Positions 22,941 through 37,935 are shown, numbered from the stretch's first letter. The stretch: 64,000 nt of DNA from Xiphophorus maculatus (GCF_002775205.1 NC_036450.1:18805479-18869478); one strand, 5' to 3'. Notes: generated by a model from the letters alone, not told the origin. Numbers and translations are program-made.

Positions 22941-25900
22941 TTACTTATACACTGGGTACTGGCGCTGGCCCAACCGGCTAGACCGTTGTCCCCCTCCCGA
23001 TGGTGCACTTGTCTGGGAAAGAGACAGAAGACATTCAAATGGGACATCATGTGAACAAACAGGGCAAAAAAAAACAAACATGGTGGACAGACCAAATAAA
23101 ACATGCTGCTTTAAAAACCACACCTGTGAAAACTGCGTAGGGTTATAAAAAGTGACACCTCCTGCGGGTGTAGTCCCCTGGTTGGGATGACTCTGTCCAG
23201 GGAAAAGCAGAGGTACTTTGGTACTTCGATGTTGACACATTGATTCACAACAAATTGCCAGGGGGAAAGTGGAAAGACGATGCAGACTGGATCCACGGTG
23301 AGGCACCATCACAAACCACTGTTAATGCGTATTTCAGTAGCCATGCAAACTAGATGCTAGGGTTAGAGCAACTCGCCTAGGACAACTTTAAAAGTTACAT
23401 TTAAACCATTGCATCCATCTCCAGCATGACCGACTCTGATCATTTAATGTTTTTTTTTCTTTCAAGCAAATGGAGGATATTGAATAGGGTCCTACTAACA
23501 TGTGCAGTGAGCACATTGGCTTGAAAAAAGTATTCCCAACCTTTGCATTTAATTTTTCACATTACAACGTCAAACTTTGATGTATTTTAGTAGGGCTTTT
23601 TGTGTGATAAATTAAAAAAGTAGTGAATATCAGTGAAACCGAGGGAATTCTGAGGGAGTTCTCCAACATTTACTGAATCTTGGTATGAATCCAGTTGTTC
23701 TATGAAGGAATCACAGACAACATGAGTGAAGAAACGGCACCAAGAAGCTCAAACAGGTCAGGAAGTTTAAAAGTTTCATCAATGTATAAAACAATACAGC
23801 ACGGTTTCATTTGTCTTATGAAAACTCAAAGAAAATAGTACAACTGCAAATCAACTTAAACACCTTGCCCAGGCAAGGTGAACATTAATCAGAGAAGCAA
23901 CCAAAAAAACCTGAGAAAATTTGCTCACGAGACAATTAATAGTTTTGCACTCCACAAATCTGGCCTTCATGGAAGACAAGCAAAAAGAAAGTCAATGACT
24001 GACTGAAAGGAAACACTGAAACGTCAAGTCAGCAGTTTACAACAAGTCATATAAAGATACAGCAAATGGTGAAAGAAGAGGCTCCGGGTGAATGATGCCG
24101 AAATTTATGTTTTTGGCCTAAATGTAACAGAAGACCTCCATGGTGAAACACAGTGGAGGCAGCTTCATGTTGCTGGGAAGCGTATCTTCAATAGGGACAG
24201 TATAGCTGGTCAGAGTTTAACGAGGATGGACAGAGGTAAATAAAAGATGATGCTGGAAGTGAAGCTGTTTTGGGCTGCAAAAGTCTTGAGACTGAACAGA
24301 ACAGCAATCCAAAACATCCAGTCGAAGAGAAAATTACGACTATCAACATCCAAGAGATTAAGAGGTGAGACTTGAAAGTTACTGCTCACAGATGCTCCCC
24401 TGTCAAACTGACTAAGCTGGAGCTATGTCGCTAAGAAGAATTAAAAATAAAAAAAAATTAAAAATCACTCTATATGTGCAAAACTGGAAGACATATTCTA
24501 AAAGCAAACAACTTCTAGCTGCAACTGCAGTGAAGGGTGTTTCTACAAAGTTTGTCCTGAGGAGAGATGAATGAAGATGCACACAGTGCTTTTCAGATTT
24601 TTATTTATAACTTATTTTGATACATTTTACTTTTCTTCCGCATCACATTTACTATTTTTTCTATTACACCTACCCATAAGATACAATTGGACAAGTTTGA
24701 GGTTGTAATGTGGGAATACAGAAATATATACGTATTTTGGTTAGCAAAAGCCTCACTACAGCTGTCAGAAATTTTTTTGACCCCATAAGAATGTGCCATG
24801 AATCAAATTTCATAGCAGCTGCCAGCTACTATTGCAATAACTTTCTTCCTTCAGCGTTGCGTTTTCTTAAATAGATACAGAGCGGAGATGGTAATGCTGG
24901 AGACAGCAGGTGGTAACAACAAGCAGACATTCTAGGGCTGATGCTCAGCAAAGCCTTGGATGTAAATGGTGAAGTTTTAATGATGAGATGCTGCAGAACA
25001 GAAACAGGAAGATGCTGGCAGGGCATTATTTAAGGACAGACTAGAAGTACCTGGTTTAAATGCTGACTCACTTCGCGTGATAAAGAACTCATTGAGCTAG
25101 AACGTGACAGCTAAAGAAAACAAGTAGGAAGGAAACAAAAAGAGAAAAAAAAATCCCATCACCTTGTATTAATAATCTTTCATGCACTTGATTAGATCAA
25201 TTTCCACAATCAAGTAAAGAATAAAACTAAGTAAATGAGCATCAAACAACTGTAGTTCTTAGAAAACAACACCGCATTGATGGAATTATATTGCAGAGAC
25301 ACATGGAATATAAATTATTGTAATTATCCAGGCATTCAGCATGAGAAAGATGAGAGTTAAGGTTGGTATGCATGCATCCTTGAGTCTTCTCTTACAAGAA
25401 CTTAAAAAAGCAAACTATGCAGTCAAGCTTTATCTCATTGTGCCATAAAGCATAAAGCCCATTATACTGACAGATGGATCTTACCTCTCCTGACTGTGAC
25501 CCATCTGGAACAGGAGGACCTTCTGGGGCCGGAGGTAACAGCGTGGGGTTGAACACCTGAGCCGGTCAAAAGATTCAAGATGAGTAAAGGTGCAACTTTG
25601 TACCTTAAAAATTGGATTTCCATCTTGACATTTTGAAGGATTTCAAGTTTTATTGCCGTCTATATAACTATTGAGATAAGATAGTGAAATATTTACATGA
25701 CTAAAGTTTAATTCAAGGTGCTTAAGCACGTTTTAATGTTATAACTCCATACTTTTCCAGAATACTTATTCCATTTTTTGGTCTACTTTTAAAGTACAAA
25801 TACAGTAGTTCACAGCAGATATTCCAAAATACGTTAGGTCTTAAACACTGAAATAGACAAAAAAAACCCCAAAAAACAGATCGCTTGATTCCCTGATGAG

Positions 25901-28900
25901 AATAATTCCTAGAAATACAAACGTTTCCCCCTACTCCATCCTGATCCAGACATGGAAAATAATTTAAATTTTCATCTACTCCCAGACTGCATAGGAACGC
26001 AGGATGTTGTGCAAATGTTTAAAAACCAAAGGAACCTGTGGAGGAGCGCTGCTGTTTGGTGAATTCTGCTCTTGATTTCCACCTTCACTGCCTTCCCGAG
26101 GCTGCTGGTCACTGGGAGCTTCACATAAAGAGAGAAACAGAAAATATTTCATTTTGCTTTTAGGTATTTTGCTTCATTAGCTTTTCTCAGCGCATCAACA
26201 AAAAAACTGAAAAGAAAAGATTCTTAAGTTTCACTGCTGTCTTGAATTTGGGCAAAAACAAGAAAAAGCTTGAAGGAGCGACGCATCTCATCTGTCCTCT
26301 AGTTACATCTCAAGAATTTTGAACTCTTCAAATAAAAGTTAAGCTGCAATGTGAAAAAACAGCAGGAAAAAAAAAATTACTTATGTTCCAGTCTGAGATG
26401 TTTTGAAATGTTCTTGGTTCGCTCATTGTATTTTCACGACACACACCTGAACTAGGCACAAACAGGTTAGCAGGCATGGGCATGGGGGCCAAAGGAGCAA
26501 ATAGGTCCACAGGAGCCGGGGCCACTCCACTCGGCTTAGCTGTTCCGCTTGGGTTCAGAACGTCCACATATCTGCTCCTAGTGCCTAAGAAGACAAACAG
26601 TCAAACAAATTACAACTAAGGATTTAAAAGATACATGGCATCCATAAATATCTGCCCTGAAAAGTATGAGGCCGAGTCAAATTTCCAGTCTACTGTGCAT
26701 CTTACCTGCTTTTCTGGAAAACATGTTGACGGCAGACCCAGCACCCGGAGGGGCAGTGGGCCCCCCAGGACCAGGCATCTGAGGCATCTTGGGAAAACCG
26801 GTTGGAGGTGGAGGAGGAGGCTTACTCTAACAGAAAAAAACAAACCAATCAAAAAAAAAGGCTTGTTTAAGATCTATATTTTTAAAATATCCATTTATTA
26901 ACCACCGACCTCTTCTTCAGGCTCATTCAAGTCAACCCATCTATTTTTCTTTTCATCCCAAACAATCTGGCAACGATAAACACATAAACCCATAGATTGG
27001 TAAAGAACAGTTCTAGAGTTGAGGTGGAAGGAAATAAAATAAGCACATATAACTTACAGAAGGATTTTTATCATCTGGCAAGTGAGCCTCATTTTTTCTC
27101 TTCCCAAAGGGCCAAAATGACCAGCCTTTACTCTGTTTGCATGGAAAGGAAGCGCTGCGTTAAACAGTGTAATACTGCAGTGTGCAGCTTTAGAAATTGT
27201 AAGAAAGCGATGAACCTTTTCTGGAGAATCCTTCTTGGCTTTCCTGGCCTCCTCTTTGCGTGGCTGTTCGGGAATCGAGGGCGGAGGTGGAGAGGCCTGT
27301 TTTACAGCAGAGTTGCTCCGCTCTCTTCCACCGGAGTGAGTGGAAGATTCAGAGGCCCTGCGAGAGCTGCGTCCAGATGGCTGGAAAACAAAATATTCTG
27401 ATAAGAACACGCTTTGATACACTCTGGCATTTACATAACAAATGAAATACTTAGTCGATCAAACTAAGGGCTTCACCACATAATAGTAAAACCAAGTAAT
27501 TTTAGTGAGTAATAATCATCTCAAGGGAATTTAATATGTTTCGAGACATTAAGCTCTGGTGTGAAATGTCAGTGTTATACCAACATACCAAATGCATTGA
27601 AGATTGTGAAGTTGTTCGTGATCTCCTCGGACCCTGCGGAACCAAATAAACAAGGTAAGCATTTTCTCTTGTATTAGTGGTTTCCAACATTTTTTGCCAC
27701 ATAGACCAAAATCATCAAGCTTGTGCTCCATAAATTCAATATATATTTCTATCAAAACGAGAAGGTAATTGTACACTAAAATTTGTCATTTTCAATTCAG
27801 TTTATTAATTTATACGGCACCAATTCACAACAAATGACATCTAGAGGCACTTTGCAAAAGGTAACTTCAATCCAATCATACATACATTCCAACTGATCCG
27901 AACAGTAAAATAAGCTCAGTTAATTATTCAACGTAGCTTAAAAAGTTTCTAACTAAGGAAACCCAGAAGATGGCATCGAATCATTGACTAATTTAGGTAG
28001 CTGGTATTTCAATAAAAGGAACAAAGTCTGACTTTTGTAAGGAAAGGATCTATAAATCATTTTAGATCTGAAACATAAAAAGGGCTTTGTATGTTTGCCT
28101 TATTAAAAAAAAAACTAGAAATGGAATAAAGATTTCTAAATTGTCTAAAATGAATCCTTTTTTGTTTCAAATTTCCTTTTTGAAAAAAAAAAAAACACTA
28201 GCTGTACTGAGTCATGTTTGGTAAATGGGTCAACCCCAGTTTGCCTGTGCTGGTGTGAAAAAATTCAGCCATCTGTGAATGGGGTCAGAGGGTGTTGTTA
28301 ATTTGGAACTTGGACAACCCTGTCTCATAAAAAAATTAAAACTTATTTTAGGTTGTTTTAGAACTGCAGGCGGGTAAATACTGACCATGAAAGCCATGTG
28401 GTCATACAAGTCCATCTGAGGTGTGAAGGAGCTTCTGCGTGGGGAGGATGATATTGGATGGGTGGGATGCATCTCCGGGTGGGGTGGGGGCGGCTGCTCC
28501 ATGGGGGCCATATGTCCAGGAGAGGGAGGCATGTGCTGGGGCATCTGAAAAGGTGGGTGAGTCATTTGAACAGGTGAATGTGGCACCTGTGAGGGAAACA
28601 TGTGAGGCGACATTTGGCCCTCTTGTGGTGAGGGAACAAATTGCTGGTGGGCTCCGAGATAGGCCTGCTCATGTTGATGGTGGAAGGGGGGGTGGGCGAC
28701 GCCAGGATCCTGTGGAGGGAATCCAGACATGGGGATTTGGCCCGGTGGTCCACTGGGGGATACGGGGTAGAACTGGGGCACATCGCTTGAGGGTGGGAGC
28801 TGAGCTGGAGCCGCCCCCTCATGGAGAATGGAGGAGGGAGCTGGAAGGAAGTGAAAGAGATTCAATCTATCTGCCAGCACTAAGAGCTAATCACACACAG

Positions 28901-31900
28901 AGCAAAAGTTTGAACACATTCACACACACCTGGAGGCATCAACTGTACTGCCTGCGGTTGAGGCCCAGGCATTAATGAGCTCATGAGCTGGTTATCGGGG
29001 GCCTGGCCGTCCACTTCCAGATGCATGCTGTAAGGTTCAGGTGGACTCTGGGGCTCCAAGTCTGAACTTTCGCTGATGCAATCAAACTGTGCAGGAGTAC
29101 TTCTGTCCCTGTTGTATGTAATCACACCAGTCTTACAAAAAGAGAGAGAAGAAATCATCAAATATGTTAATTGTTTAAAAATTACATTGTTTGTTTAAGT
29201 CAATCTAAATCTGATGAATTTCTGGAAAATAAAACCTTATATCGAATTTTTGAAGAAATCTATCGTTACATAGTTCCCTGTTGGAACTAGCAAGAAATGT
29301 TTGCAATTATATTATGCCACAAGGTGACGTAGAACCGTTGCTCTTCCTCACCCTGATCTGTCCATCCAGCTGTTTGAGGCGAATCAGCCATTGAGGCTCA
29401 ATGAACAGCTCCTGCTCAGGTCTTTCCTTTAGTTGCGGATCAAAGAACCGCAACTTTTCTGACATCTTTAAGCGAAAAGAAAATAAATAAATAAATCACA
29501 TGTGTCAAAGAGTCAAATATAAAAAGATATCAAAAGCAAGGAACAACTACAAACCTGTATGATCTGGCTGATGAACACAGGGGAGTAGTAGGAAGCATGC
29601 ATAAGAACCGTCTTTGCGATAACTTCACAGTAATGAAAAGCTTGGGCAGACAGGCCTGATTCAGCCAGTCGGCATGCATAGATTAGTTTAAACACCTGAT
29701 GGAGGACAGAAAGAGAGAGAATATAGTCCTCAGATATTTTATTTACAATGTAATTATGAATGCAAAAACATATGAAACAGGCTTGAACAGGCTTCTAAAA
29801 CTAACAAAAACCCACCTGGAAGTTGGGCAGTGAACAAGGCTGGGAGCCCAGAGATTGAGCGTACTCATAGGCCTCCGTCCTCTGGATTGCTTCATTGGTG
29901 GCAAACTGATTAAAGGCCAAACTGAAGGCAAGAGACAGAGTTAAATGTCTGGCTTGTTTTCAGTTTATGCCAAAAGACATATCCAGGACGGTGTGTGTGT
30001 GTTTTGGGCTAACCTGTGGTTGGATCCAAGCAACACCAACTTGGTGCTCTTCTTGGTGTAAACCCCCAGGCCAACTTGGGCCATCAGGTAACAGAAGTGA
30101 GCAGCGTCAGTCAGCCCTTTAGAAGCTTTTCCAAAGCAGAAAAAAATAGTCAAAAATGTTAGGAATGTAGCTACCAGCTGCCATTAATGTCAATACAGTT
30201 TAAACAACTTCCACTAGATAGAGTCTTAATAAAATAATCATACCCAGAGTGTCACCCATAGTGGTGATAGTGCGAGTGTCCAAGTCCATATTGTGTGTTA
30301 GGTTTGAGAGGACCATGGCCAGATGGGGGCGCCAGTCACCCCACTTCTCCTCTCCACAGCACTGCATAAGTGAAAATAGAAATGTTCAATTTAGATAGCT
30401 GGAAAATCATTGTCAACAACTTCTTCAGCACACCAGTTTAAAAACAGGTTGTAAGGACGTACCGTAGCTGAAGCAGGCATTCTCCCTGACATCAGCTGGT
30501 ACATTGTTTGGAGAGGGTCATTCATGGGCAAACTATTGGCAAACCTGAAGAAGAAAACATTTTAATGATGAGAAAACCATAATTATAGGTTAAGAAACTT
30601 CAACTGCAGCTACTTCACCTTGTCATGACACGTGCATGTGTCCTGTTGTCCATCTTACTAGCCAACAGCAGGGCGTGACCCCAGAGACCTCCTTTCATGG
30701 CTGCTTCAAGTGCATCCTTTTTTCATCAGACAAAGAATAAAATGTGTCAGATATGTTTGGCTTAAAATAATTATGTAATTTTGCTAATCATTGTATCTCC
30801 TACCTTTTTGCGCCCAAACAGAAGCAGCTCTCTGAAGCGCTCCGTTTCCTTGCCAACGTTCTCTGGGACAATCATGAAAGTGTCGGACAGAAGGGACAGC
30901 GGTCCAGCTCCAGGCTCCTCTTCTGCTCGTGCAAGAGGTTCATTGTTGAAATCAATCAAGTTGGCTTCGTTGGGACTCTTGCCAGGCAGCCAGACAGAGC
31001 GATGCTCCTTCAGCAACAGGTCAGCGATGTCTGTGCCGACCACAGTCTGAGGAAATGGAAAAAAACAACCAGAAAAGACCAAATTTTAATCAAATAATAA
31101 TTGTTCAGGTATTTCTACAGCTGCAGGCAGCACAGTCTCACCCCATTCTGTCTACAAAGCAATACAATGAAATCCCAGAGCAGGCGGGCAGAGTCTCTGT
31201 CCAGCAAGTTGTTGTCACGGGAACACTCCATTGCTTTGTTTTGAGAGAATTTTATCACATCAACCTTGTGGGTCTCCTCCCTGTTGGCATGACAGAAAAT
31301 GTTAGGATATAATATGTTTCATTACAAAAACCTAAACTGCAGCAAAAAAAGAAGCTAAATTTAGGATGAATTTCAATGTTGTTTGAACTCAACATTCTGC
31401 TTTTTTGTTACACTACTTTGCATTATTTGGATCACTAAAAAACTGAAGTCTGGTTCTTTAAGGAGTTTACTTTCACCAAGATTCTGTGAAGTATTTGAGA
31501 TGGAGATAACTAGAAAAATACACGTACTTAATCAGAGGTCCAGGGAAACCTCGCAGCTCAGCCTGATCTGCGGTGTCCTGCAGCATCGTCTAAAAGGAGA
31601 AGTAGAAGATAAAATAATACATAACATATTCTTTACATTATTTTCTGCTCACAATCATCTACAATGTTTGTATCTCCAAAAAGGCGATAGAAACAAATTT
31701 TACAACCTATGATCCATAATTAAGGAATGCCTACTTTACGGTTAATGCATAATGAGATAAAGTAACTTAATGTGTGCTGAAATTTAAACCTTAAAGCTCT
31801 GTACAAAACAATAAATAAAAACTTTTTACAATTTTTTACAGTAAATGTACCTCCATGTTGTGGATCTCAACCAGAGCAGGCTGCCCAGCTGAGGGCAGAT

Positions 31901-34900
31901 TGGGCAGGACTTGGATCAGATGACCTCCAGGTCCAAAGCGAGCACAACGATGGGGCATGGTAAACTTTTCTGGGGTTGCAGGACGAGGGGGAGCTGAAAG
32001 GGAAACAATGGTTACAGTGTAAGTAACTAAGTGAGATATAATAAAGAAAAAAACATTTAGTACTTGGAGAAACGCTTTAAAAATATATACATATTCTCCA
32101 AAAACTGAGTTTTGTAAGATTACGTTGCTCTGGTGCAATCCAGGTACTGTCCGCAGTGTACTCTGAGGGATACATGTACTGGCTGTAGTTCTGAGTAGCG
32201 TTCGTTTGATTTGGATACTGGCCATAAGAGTAGTCAACAGGGAGAGTGGATTGTGTTGTGTCATAAACTGCAGACACCAAGTCAGGCTGGCTCCTGTACA
32301 CCTGGCTCTGCAATTGAAGTGCAGAAAAAAAAAAGAGTTGAGAACAAGGTGGCAGAAGATCCAGGTCCCCTAAAATTGAAAACAAAAATTTTTTTTTATT
32401 GCCTATGAAATGAAAAGCAGCCATGACAGTTCACCTGCTGTGACCGTGAGCTGAAGCTGCTTCGTCTGCTGTGATGACTGGTGGAGCTGTGCACACTGTG
32501 TGCCGACTGCTCGCTATGCACGCTGCGCCGGTCAAAGTCGTCGCCGTAAGGATCTCTCCCGCGCACGTTGTCGTCGTCAAAACTGCGATCATATCCGGGA
32601 TAGTACTGCCATTGGTCGTCGTAGCCATCTTTCCTGTGAGTGAGCCAATAAAACACTCAGCAGGAGTAAACTGATTGGACTCATGCATAACTACGCTATT
32701 TTACATCTTGTTGACTTCATTGTACTTTTTACTAAAATGTACAAAGAGTTTTAATAACGCATACCTGGACGGATACTGCTGATTATAGTAGCCGTTTCTG
32801 TATGCGTCATTGTAATAAGACCAATAGGATTGATCATAGTATCCTCTGTATCGCTGGTCGTACTGTCCATAGTTGTATCCTTTTTAAACAAAAAATGGAG
32901 AAAAAAGAAGATAATTGACAAATACATGAAACTTTTTCTGTGATAAATCATTGTCAAATTGACATTGTATTAGCAAATAGCTCATACCTCTATAATCATA
33001 GTGCTTGGGGTAATCTGCATAATATTCACCGTAGGCACTTCGGTTTTGCCGTTGGTAATCTTCAGAATAACCTTGCCTGAAGGACAACACAAGGTGATAT
33101 TTCACAGGATCGGCCCACGTGGCACAATACAACACATGAAATTGAAACATGCCCAAAGTGTTATTTCAACATGCAAATCCAAACATGATCCTGCAATTAA
33201 GCAGCCTTGTGTGTGTGTTGACTAAAGACCGACAAAAAAATGTAGTTTTTAACAGTAAATGATTTCAAAGTAAAGGATGCAAAATAAATCATCAATGCAA
33301 TTTCTGTTTTGCATTAAAAATGCATAAAAGACCACTCGAAAACGCAATGTTTGTCATTTCATATTTGCAGTAATTAAAATACACACTTTGGATGGCAATA
33401 AGATATTGAGGCTGTTGGATGGAGTCTCATTCCAGCGAATTCACACACTTGACACAGCAGTAAGAGTGTTTTATAATAGCATTAATTTTTAACTTCAATT
33501 TCCTAATAATGTGCAGACCTTACTAAGTATTTGTTCATTGGAGTCAAAGGTAAGGTAAAGAGCAGATTGCTGCTTACAGGGATTACAGCTTCAAATATGA
33601 TCTAACTGAATAGACAGTAAATATGCAAATATTTGCACATTTCTTATTTTTAAATATTATTTTTATAAATTATAGTCATTCATTTGTTTTTCTAAAAGAT
33701 GTTTTACATTAATTTGCCAGTTGTTCAGTTGCAGGAAACAAAAATCATAAGCATTGTATTATCAAAAATATCATTTAAGAATAATTGAGTTCAGTAAATC
33801 AAACGGCCCTCAATAACAATCACACTTCCCCATTTGGTTCTTTAGAAACATGTATTGCCCACCTCTGATAGACATAAAGAAACGAGAAGGCAAAAATCAA
33901 AGACATTCTTCTAGACAACTTTAATGGTGCCATATATGGAAAGAAAGAGTAATTTTTTAGAAGACAATGGATTATGATGTGTGTAAACAAAATTCCCCTT
34001 CAGAAAATATTAATAATCAGAATGGAAATGGTCAAAGTCATATTACTGTGCGATTTATCATGCAATTAATTGATTAAATGCTTTGCGACAGGCTTAATAG
34101 TGGTACACTACTACACCTCAGAAAAACAAAGTGATGACATTTTTTCAAGCAATTCTGACTTTTAACTATTGAATTGAAGAAGATTGTGAAGGTAAGATAC
34201 TGAAGCAAGACTGACTGCTTCACTAACCTGGATGAAGGCCGGTCTGAGTACTGACTAGTCCTTGAGCTGGGTCGATCAGACTGTGGTTCTCTATATTGGT
34301 AGTTTGGATCACGGTAACCTGGGTTCTGCCCGTCATATCTGCCATACCAAGGGTCTCCTCTGCCTCGGTAGTTTGCATCCTAACAGGAAAGCATAAAAAA
34401 ATGATTAATAAAGAGGGACACACAAGGCCACAGTTGCTCATAAATGCTAGCAAAAAATCGCCTCAACCCTTACTTGGTAATACTGCTGCATTCTCGGATC
34501 TCCAGGTGGAGGTGGATACTGGCCTGGAGGATACTGTCCTCTGCTATCTGTGTATTCTCCATAGTTTCCATAGTAGCTGCTGTACATCTGCCCAGATCCA
34601 GGAGGAGGAGGAGGATGCACATAGCCTTGATGGCTGCCTGCAGAGGAGGGTGGTCGGGGAGCTTCAGCTGGAACTGCTTGGGAATCCCCCTGAGGTACGG
34701 CCCCCTGCGTGCCTGGGGGGCACACCCCAGGAGCAGCAGGAGGAGGAGCATTCCCTCCAGCAGGTCCTTGTGCCGGAGTTGAATATTGACCTTGAGAAGG
34801 TTGGGTTCCACTGACAGGAACAGCAGGAGCATCCCTCTGTCCCTGCAATGCAGCTTGAGAATTGGATGTCTTAGGAGGTTCACTTTGTGTCTGCTGAGTG

Positions 34901-37875
34901 TTTGGAGCAGCTGGAGGCGGTCCTGGTGGAGCTTGTGAGGTGGATGTAGAAATTACTGTCTGGATAGAGAGATTCCCTCCGTCTCTTACTCCCTGCTGAG
35001 CATCCTTGGTGACCTGCAGGTAAAATCCATTACTAGACTGTGACGACTCATGCAAAGACGACGGCTGGCCGTACGCCTGGCTCTGACCATGTGATTGGTG
35101 CATAGAAAAATCAAGCAGTTCGTAGTTTAATGTCTGATTATGATTAGAGACAGAAGCAGTCACGAGAGAAACGGGCTGTGAATTAACAGTAGAATGGCTT
35201 TCTGCCCCCAATGATTGGCCCCTTGAAAGAGGAGGGTGAACAGGTTGAGAGAGTGGTGGAGTTGTGATTTCTGAAGTTGCTCCAACTGTTTTGTCTCGAG
35301 TCAGATTGAGCGGACCCTGATTAGGAGCGGAGGAACAGAAAGCCGCGGACCCAAAAGAAAAGAGCGGACTTTGCTTAGAAGGTAGGGCTGATGGTAGAGA
35401 GATACTGGCACCAAGCCCTTGTGCGGGAGGTCTTTCAGGGGACACAACTTCTCCATGATTAGTCTGAGTGGATGACGGGGTAGGAATGCTGGGGGGAATC
35501 ACGCTGTAATTGGATACAGGCGGGGCAATTAAAACGGGCTGATGAAGTGAGCCAGACACGAGCAGAGATGCGTAACCCAGGCCGCTTTGAGAGTCAGCTG
35601 GCTCTGCATCACTCACCTTTGGTGGGTTTTCTAGGTTCTCTGAATGCTGCTGAGAAGCTGTCTGAACTCTCTGCGAGGCCTGTAGGTCCAGCGGACAATC
35701 CTCTGGTGGCTGGATGACGTCAGCACTGGGTTCTCTTAATGGGGCTAAAACTGGGGGGGCTGCAGGGGCGAGGAGGATATTGGTACCCAAGCTCGTAGGG
35801 TCATTCTGAGCCCACAGAGTAGTGGCCGGACTCTCGCAGGGCCGATTGGCCCCAAAAGCACGAGACGAAGGTCGAGAATGAGGATGCACCACTGAGTGTG
35901 TTTGACTGGATAATACATCGCCGGGAGCAGAAACTGGAGCTTGTCCTGGCCCATAAATGTTCTCCATATTGTCTGGCGGTTGCTCCAAGTTACCAGATAT
36001 GGAATCAGAACCTCCTTCAGCAACCATTTTAGCCCTATCGACTTCAACAGGACGCACTCCAACACCATGTGAACGCACGGGTTCAAAAGAGCTGTTAGCG
36101 CTTGCTTGGAAAATCCCAGTTGGTTTTGGTGGGCTAGGCGTGGGATGCCACATATGCTCTACTGAACCTTGCACTCCTACATCACCACTTGGAGATGTAT
36201 CTATCTGCTCAAAGTAGCCTCCGGCAGCAGCAGCGGCAGCAGCAGAAGAGGTATTAGGATTATCGGCGAGACGAGGGCTTTCCTGCTGAATAAAGGTACC
36301 TTCGACTCCCTGGTGCCGACGGGGGTCGGTTCCACTTCCATGGCTCAAATTGCTGTAGTTGGATGACACACTCGCAGATCTCATTGGTCTTGGGACTGAA
36401 TCCGGAGTTTCCAGGTTGGGTCCTGTTTCAAACTGGTCAACTGGGTTACATGCAGCAATAGCAGCAGCAGCACCGCTGCTGAATTCGTTGGGTAAAACTT
36501 CCTGGTTCGGAACACACTCCAAATTTTCCACGTGGTCAAAGTCATTATCTGGGAGCTTCTGGATGTGCCCCTGTAAAGGATGACTGCTTTCATTCATATA
36601 GGGAAGGCGTGAATGATCTGGAACAGACACTCCATGGTAATCGACAGTCAGATCTGAATGACTACTATGAGATGGTGGGTTGCTGTTATTCTGAAAAGAT
36701 CCAGCAACACCATTTAATGCTTTATTCCTACCATCAGCAAGCGTTTCCTCGTTTTCCACATCACTCCCTTTGAAGAACATCGAGATTGTACCAGACTCTT
36801 GACCGTATACATCTGTGGCAGGGACAGAACTTGGCCCAGGTTGACTGACAGAACTAGGCCCCGTACTGGAAACATGAGGAGATCCAGTAGAGTCTGTAGG
36901 TGGCTGATGATGGCTCAAGCCGGTACCCATTTGGTGGTAGCCGGAGTCCTGCACTGGTTGGTTGAACCACAAGTCATGGGGCGCAGAGCTCTGACTGAAA
37001 TAACTCTGGGTTTGGAAATGTGAGTTGAGGTGCTGGGGTCCATTTGGGTCAGGCAACAAAGAGCTGGCAGCTGCTACAGGGTTCTGAAGAGGAGCAGGGG
37101 GGTGAATTTGGGGATGTCCAGAGTAGGCTGGAGGAGTGGGGGCACTGTGGTGGGGTGACTGGCTGTGGGAGGGGTACATCTGGGTCTGTGGTGGTATATT
37201 TGAGGGCCGTGCTGGTGGATCAACAGTTGGTTGGAAATAGTTTTGAACTGAGGGAGGTCGGCTTGAGTGATCAGGAGCCCACTGAGTAGATGAAGATGAA
37301 GTTGGAAGGGGTTGAAAAGGCAAAGGATGACCAAGATGATGTGCCTGAAAATCCTGGTTAAAAAGTGTATTACTAGGTGCTGGTGACGTATGTGATGCAT
37401 CTGTGGACATAGTTGCAGTTGGATCTCTTGAATTAAAATAGTCCTGTTCACTATTAGCCGATGCATATCCTGTGGGACTTGGAGATGGGAAAACACCAGC
37501 AGACGGTGTACCCTGAGGGGTGAATAAAGTCACCCCTGACAGAGATTGTGCTGGGGGACCAGCCACTGCAGCTGGAACATTTTCAAGCAACTGCGGTTGT
37601 GGAGGGAGTCCAGAACCAAGCTGAGAGTACATGGCATTAGGTGGAGTTTGCATTTGTGGTGGGCTGCTGTTAGGTATTGTAGGAAGACCACCTGCAGCCA
37701 TGGGGGGTGGAGCTCTGCCAAAAGCAAAAGGGTCCGTTATGGGCTGGGTAGGAGGCGGCATAGTAGCTGTCACTGCTGTTGCATGCTTCTGAGGCCTTAT
37801 TCTGCCTGTCATATTAGGCATCGAGGCCCGGGGTGGTCCAGCCCGAGGAGGTCCAGCCCGAGGGGTTGGTTGCAT
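22941..37875 (-). CDS. sec16a: Protein transport protein Sec16A
   Basis: Large peripheral ER protein that organises ER exit sites and COPII coat assembly. I traced 29 coding exons totalling 7053 bp (2350 residues; human about 2350), with every phase consistent. The first coding exon, 37875-34474, alone codes 1134 disordered residues with conserved islands ([32 protein letters not shown], an Ala run). Next, reading down: 34379-34228, 33076-32988, 32879-32765, 32633-32435, 32307-32124, 31993-31851, 31589-31528, 31280-31142, 31046-30804, 30716-30619, 30544-30463, 30361-30244, 30125-30014, 29921-29816, 29695-29555, 29465-29352, 29131-28930, 28840-28386, 27633-27589, 27380-27216, 27132-27058, 26966-26910, 26826-26706, 26584-26447, 26118-26036, 25556-25485, 23192-23124, 23012-22941. 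The central conserved/ACE1 region ([51 protein letters not shown]) binds Sec13 in known structures. The C-terminal Sec23/Sec12-interaction side has [29 protein letters not shown] and a final [12 protein letters not shown]. It precedes notch1 as in human 9q34. Confidence 0.96.
23518..24725 (+). mobile_element. Near full-length but decayed Tc1/mariner-like element (family A)
   Basis: About 1.2 kb in the sec16a intron 23193-25484. Left end AAAAAAGTATTCCCAACC with CACATTACAACGTCAAAC; right end CTTTTCAGATTTTTATTTAT with GTTTGAGGTTGTAATG. The middle keeps phrases such as GTGAAACACAGTGGAGGCAG, CTTCATGTTGCTGGG and CAAAAGTCTTGAGACTGAAC. The transposase frame is destroyed. Confidence 0.65.
27783..28110. 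repeat. Dispersed fish repeat in a sec16a intron
   Basis: TCAATTCAGTTTATTAATTT, ACGGCACCAATTCACAACAA, ATGACATCTAGAGGCACTTT and AAGGAAACCCAGAAGATGGC match a repeat I know as widespread in fish, near the 3' parts of LINE-type elements. Class and limits are uncertain. Confidence 0.5.
33077..34227. other. Large AT-rich sec16a intron
   Basis: The intron between the second and third coding exons. No repeat, RNA gene or regulatory pattern stands out. Confidence 0.5.
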
Positions 37876-37935
37876 GTCTGCACAGCAAGTCCAATGACCA
37901 GGTCACTCTGAAAGATGTTACTGAAGAGACTGAAG

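Noticed and set aside
34296-37911. Several plus-strand and other-frame ORFs of 65-172 codons
   Set aside because: All are shadows of the 1134-codon first coding exon of sec16a.
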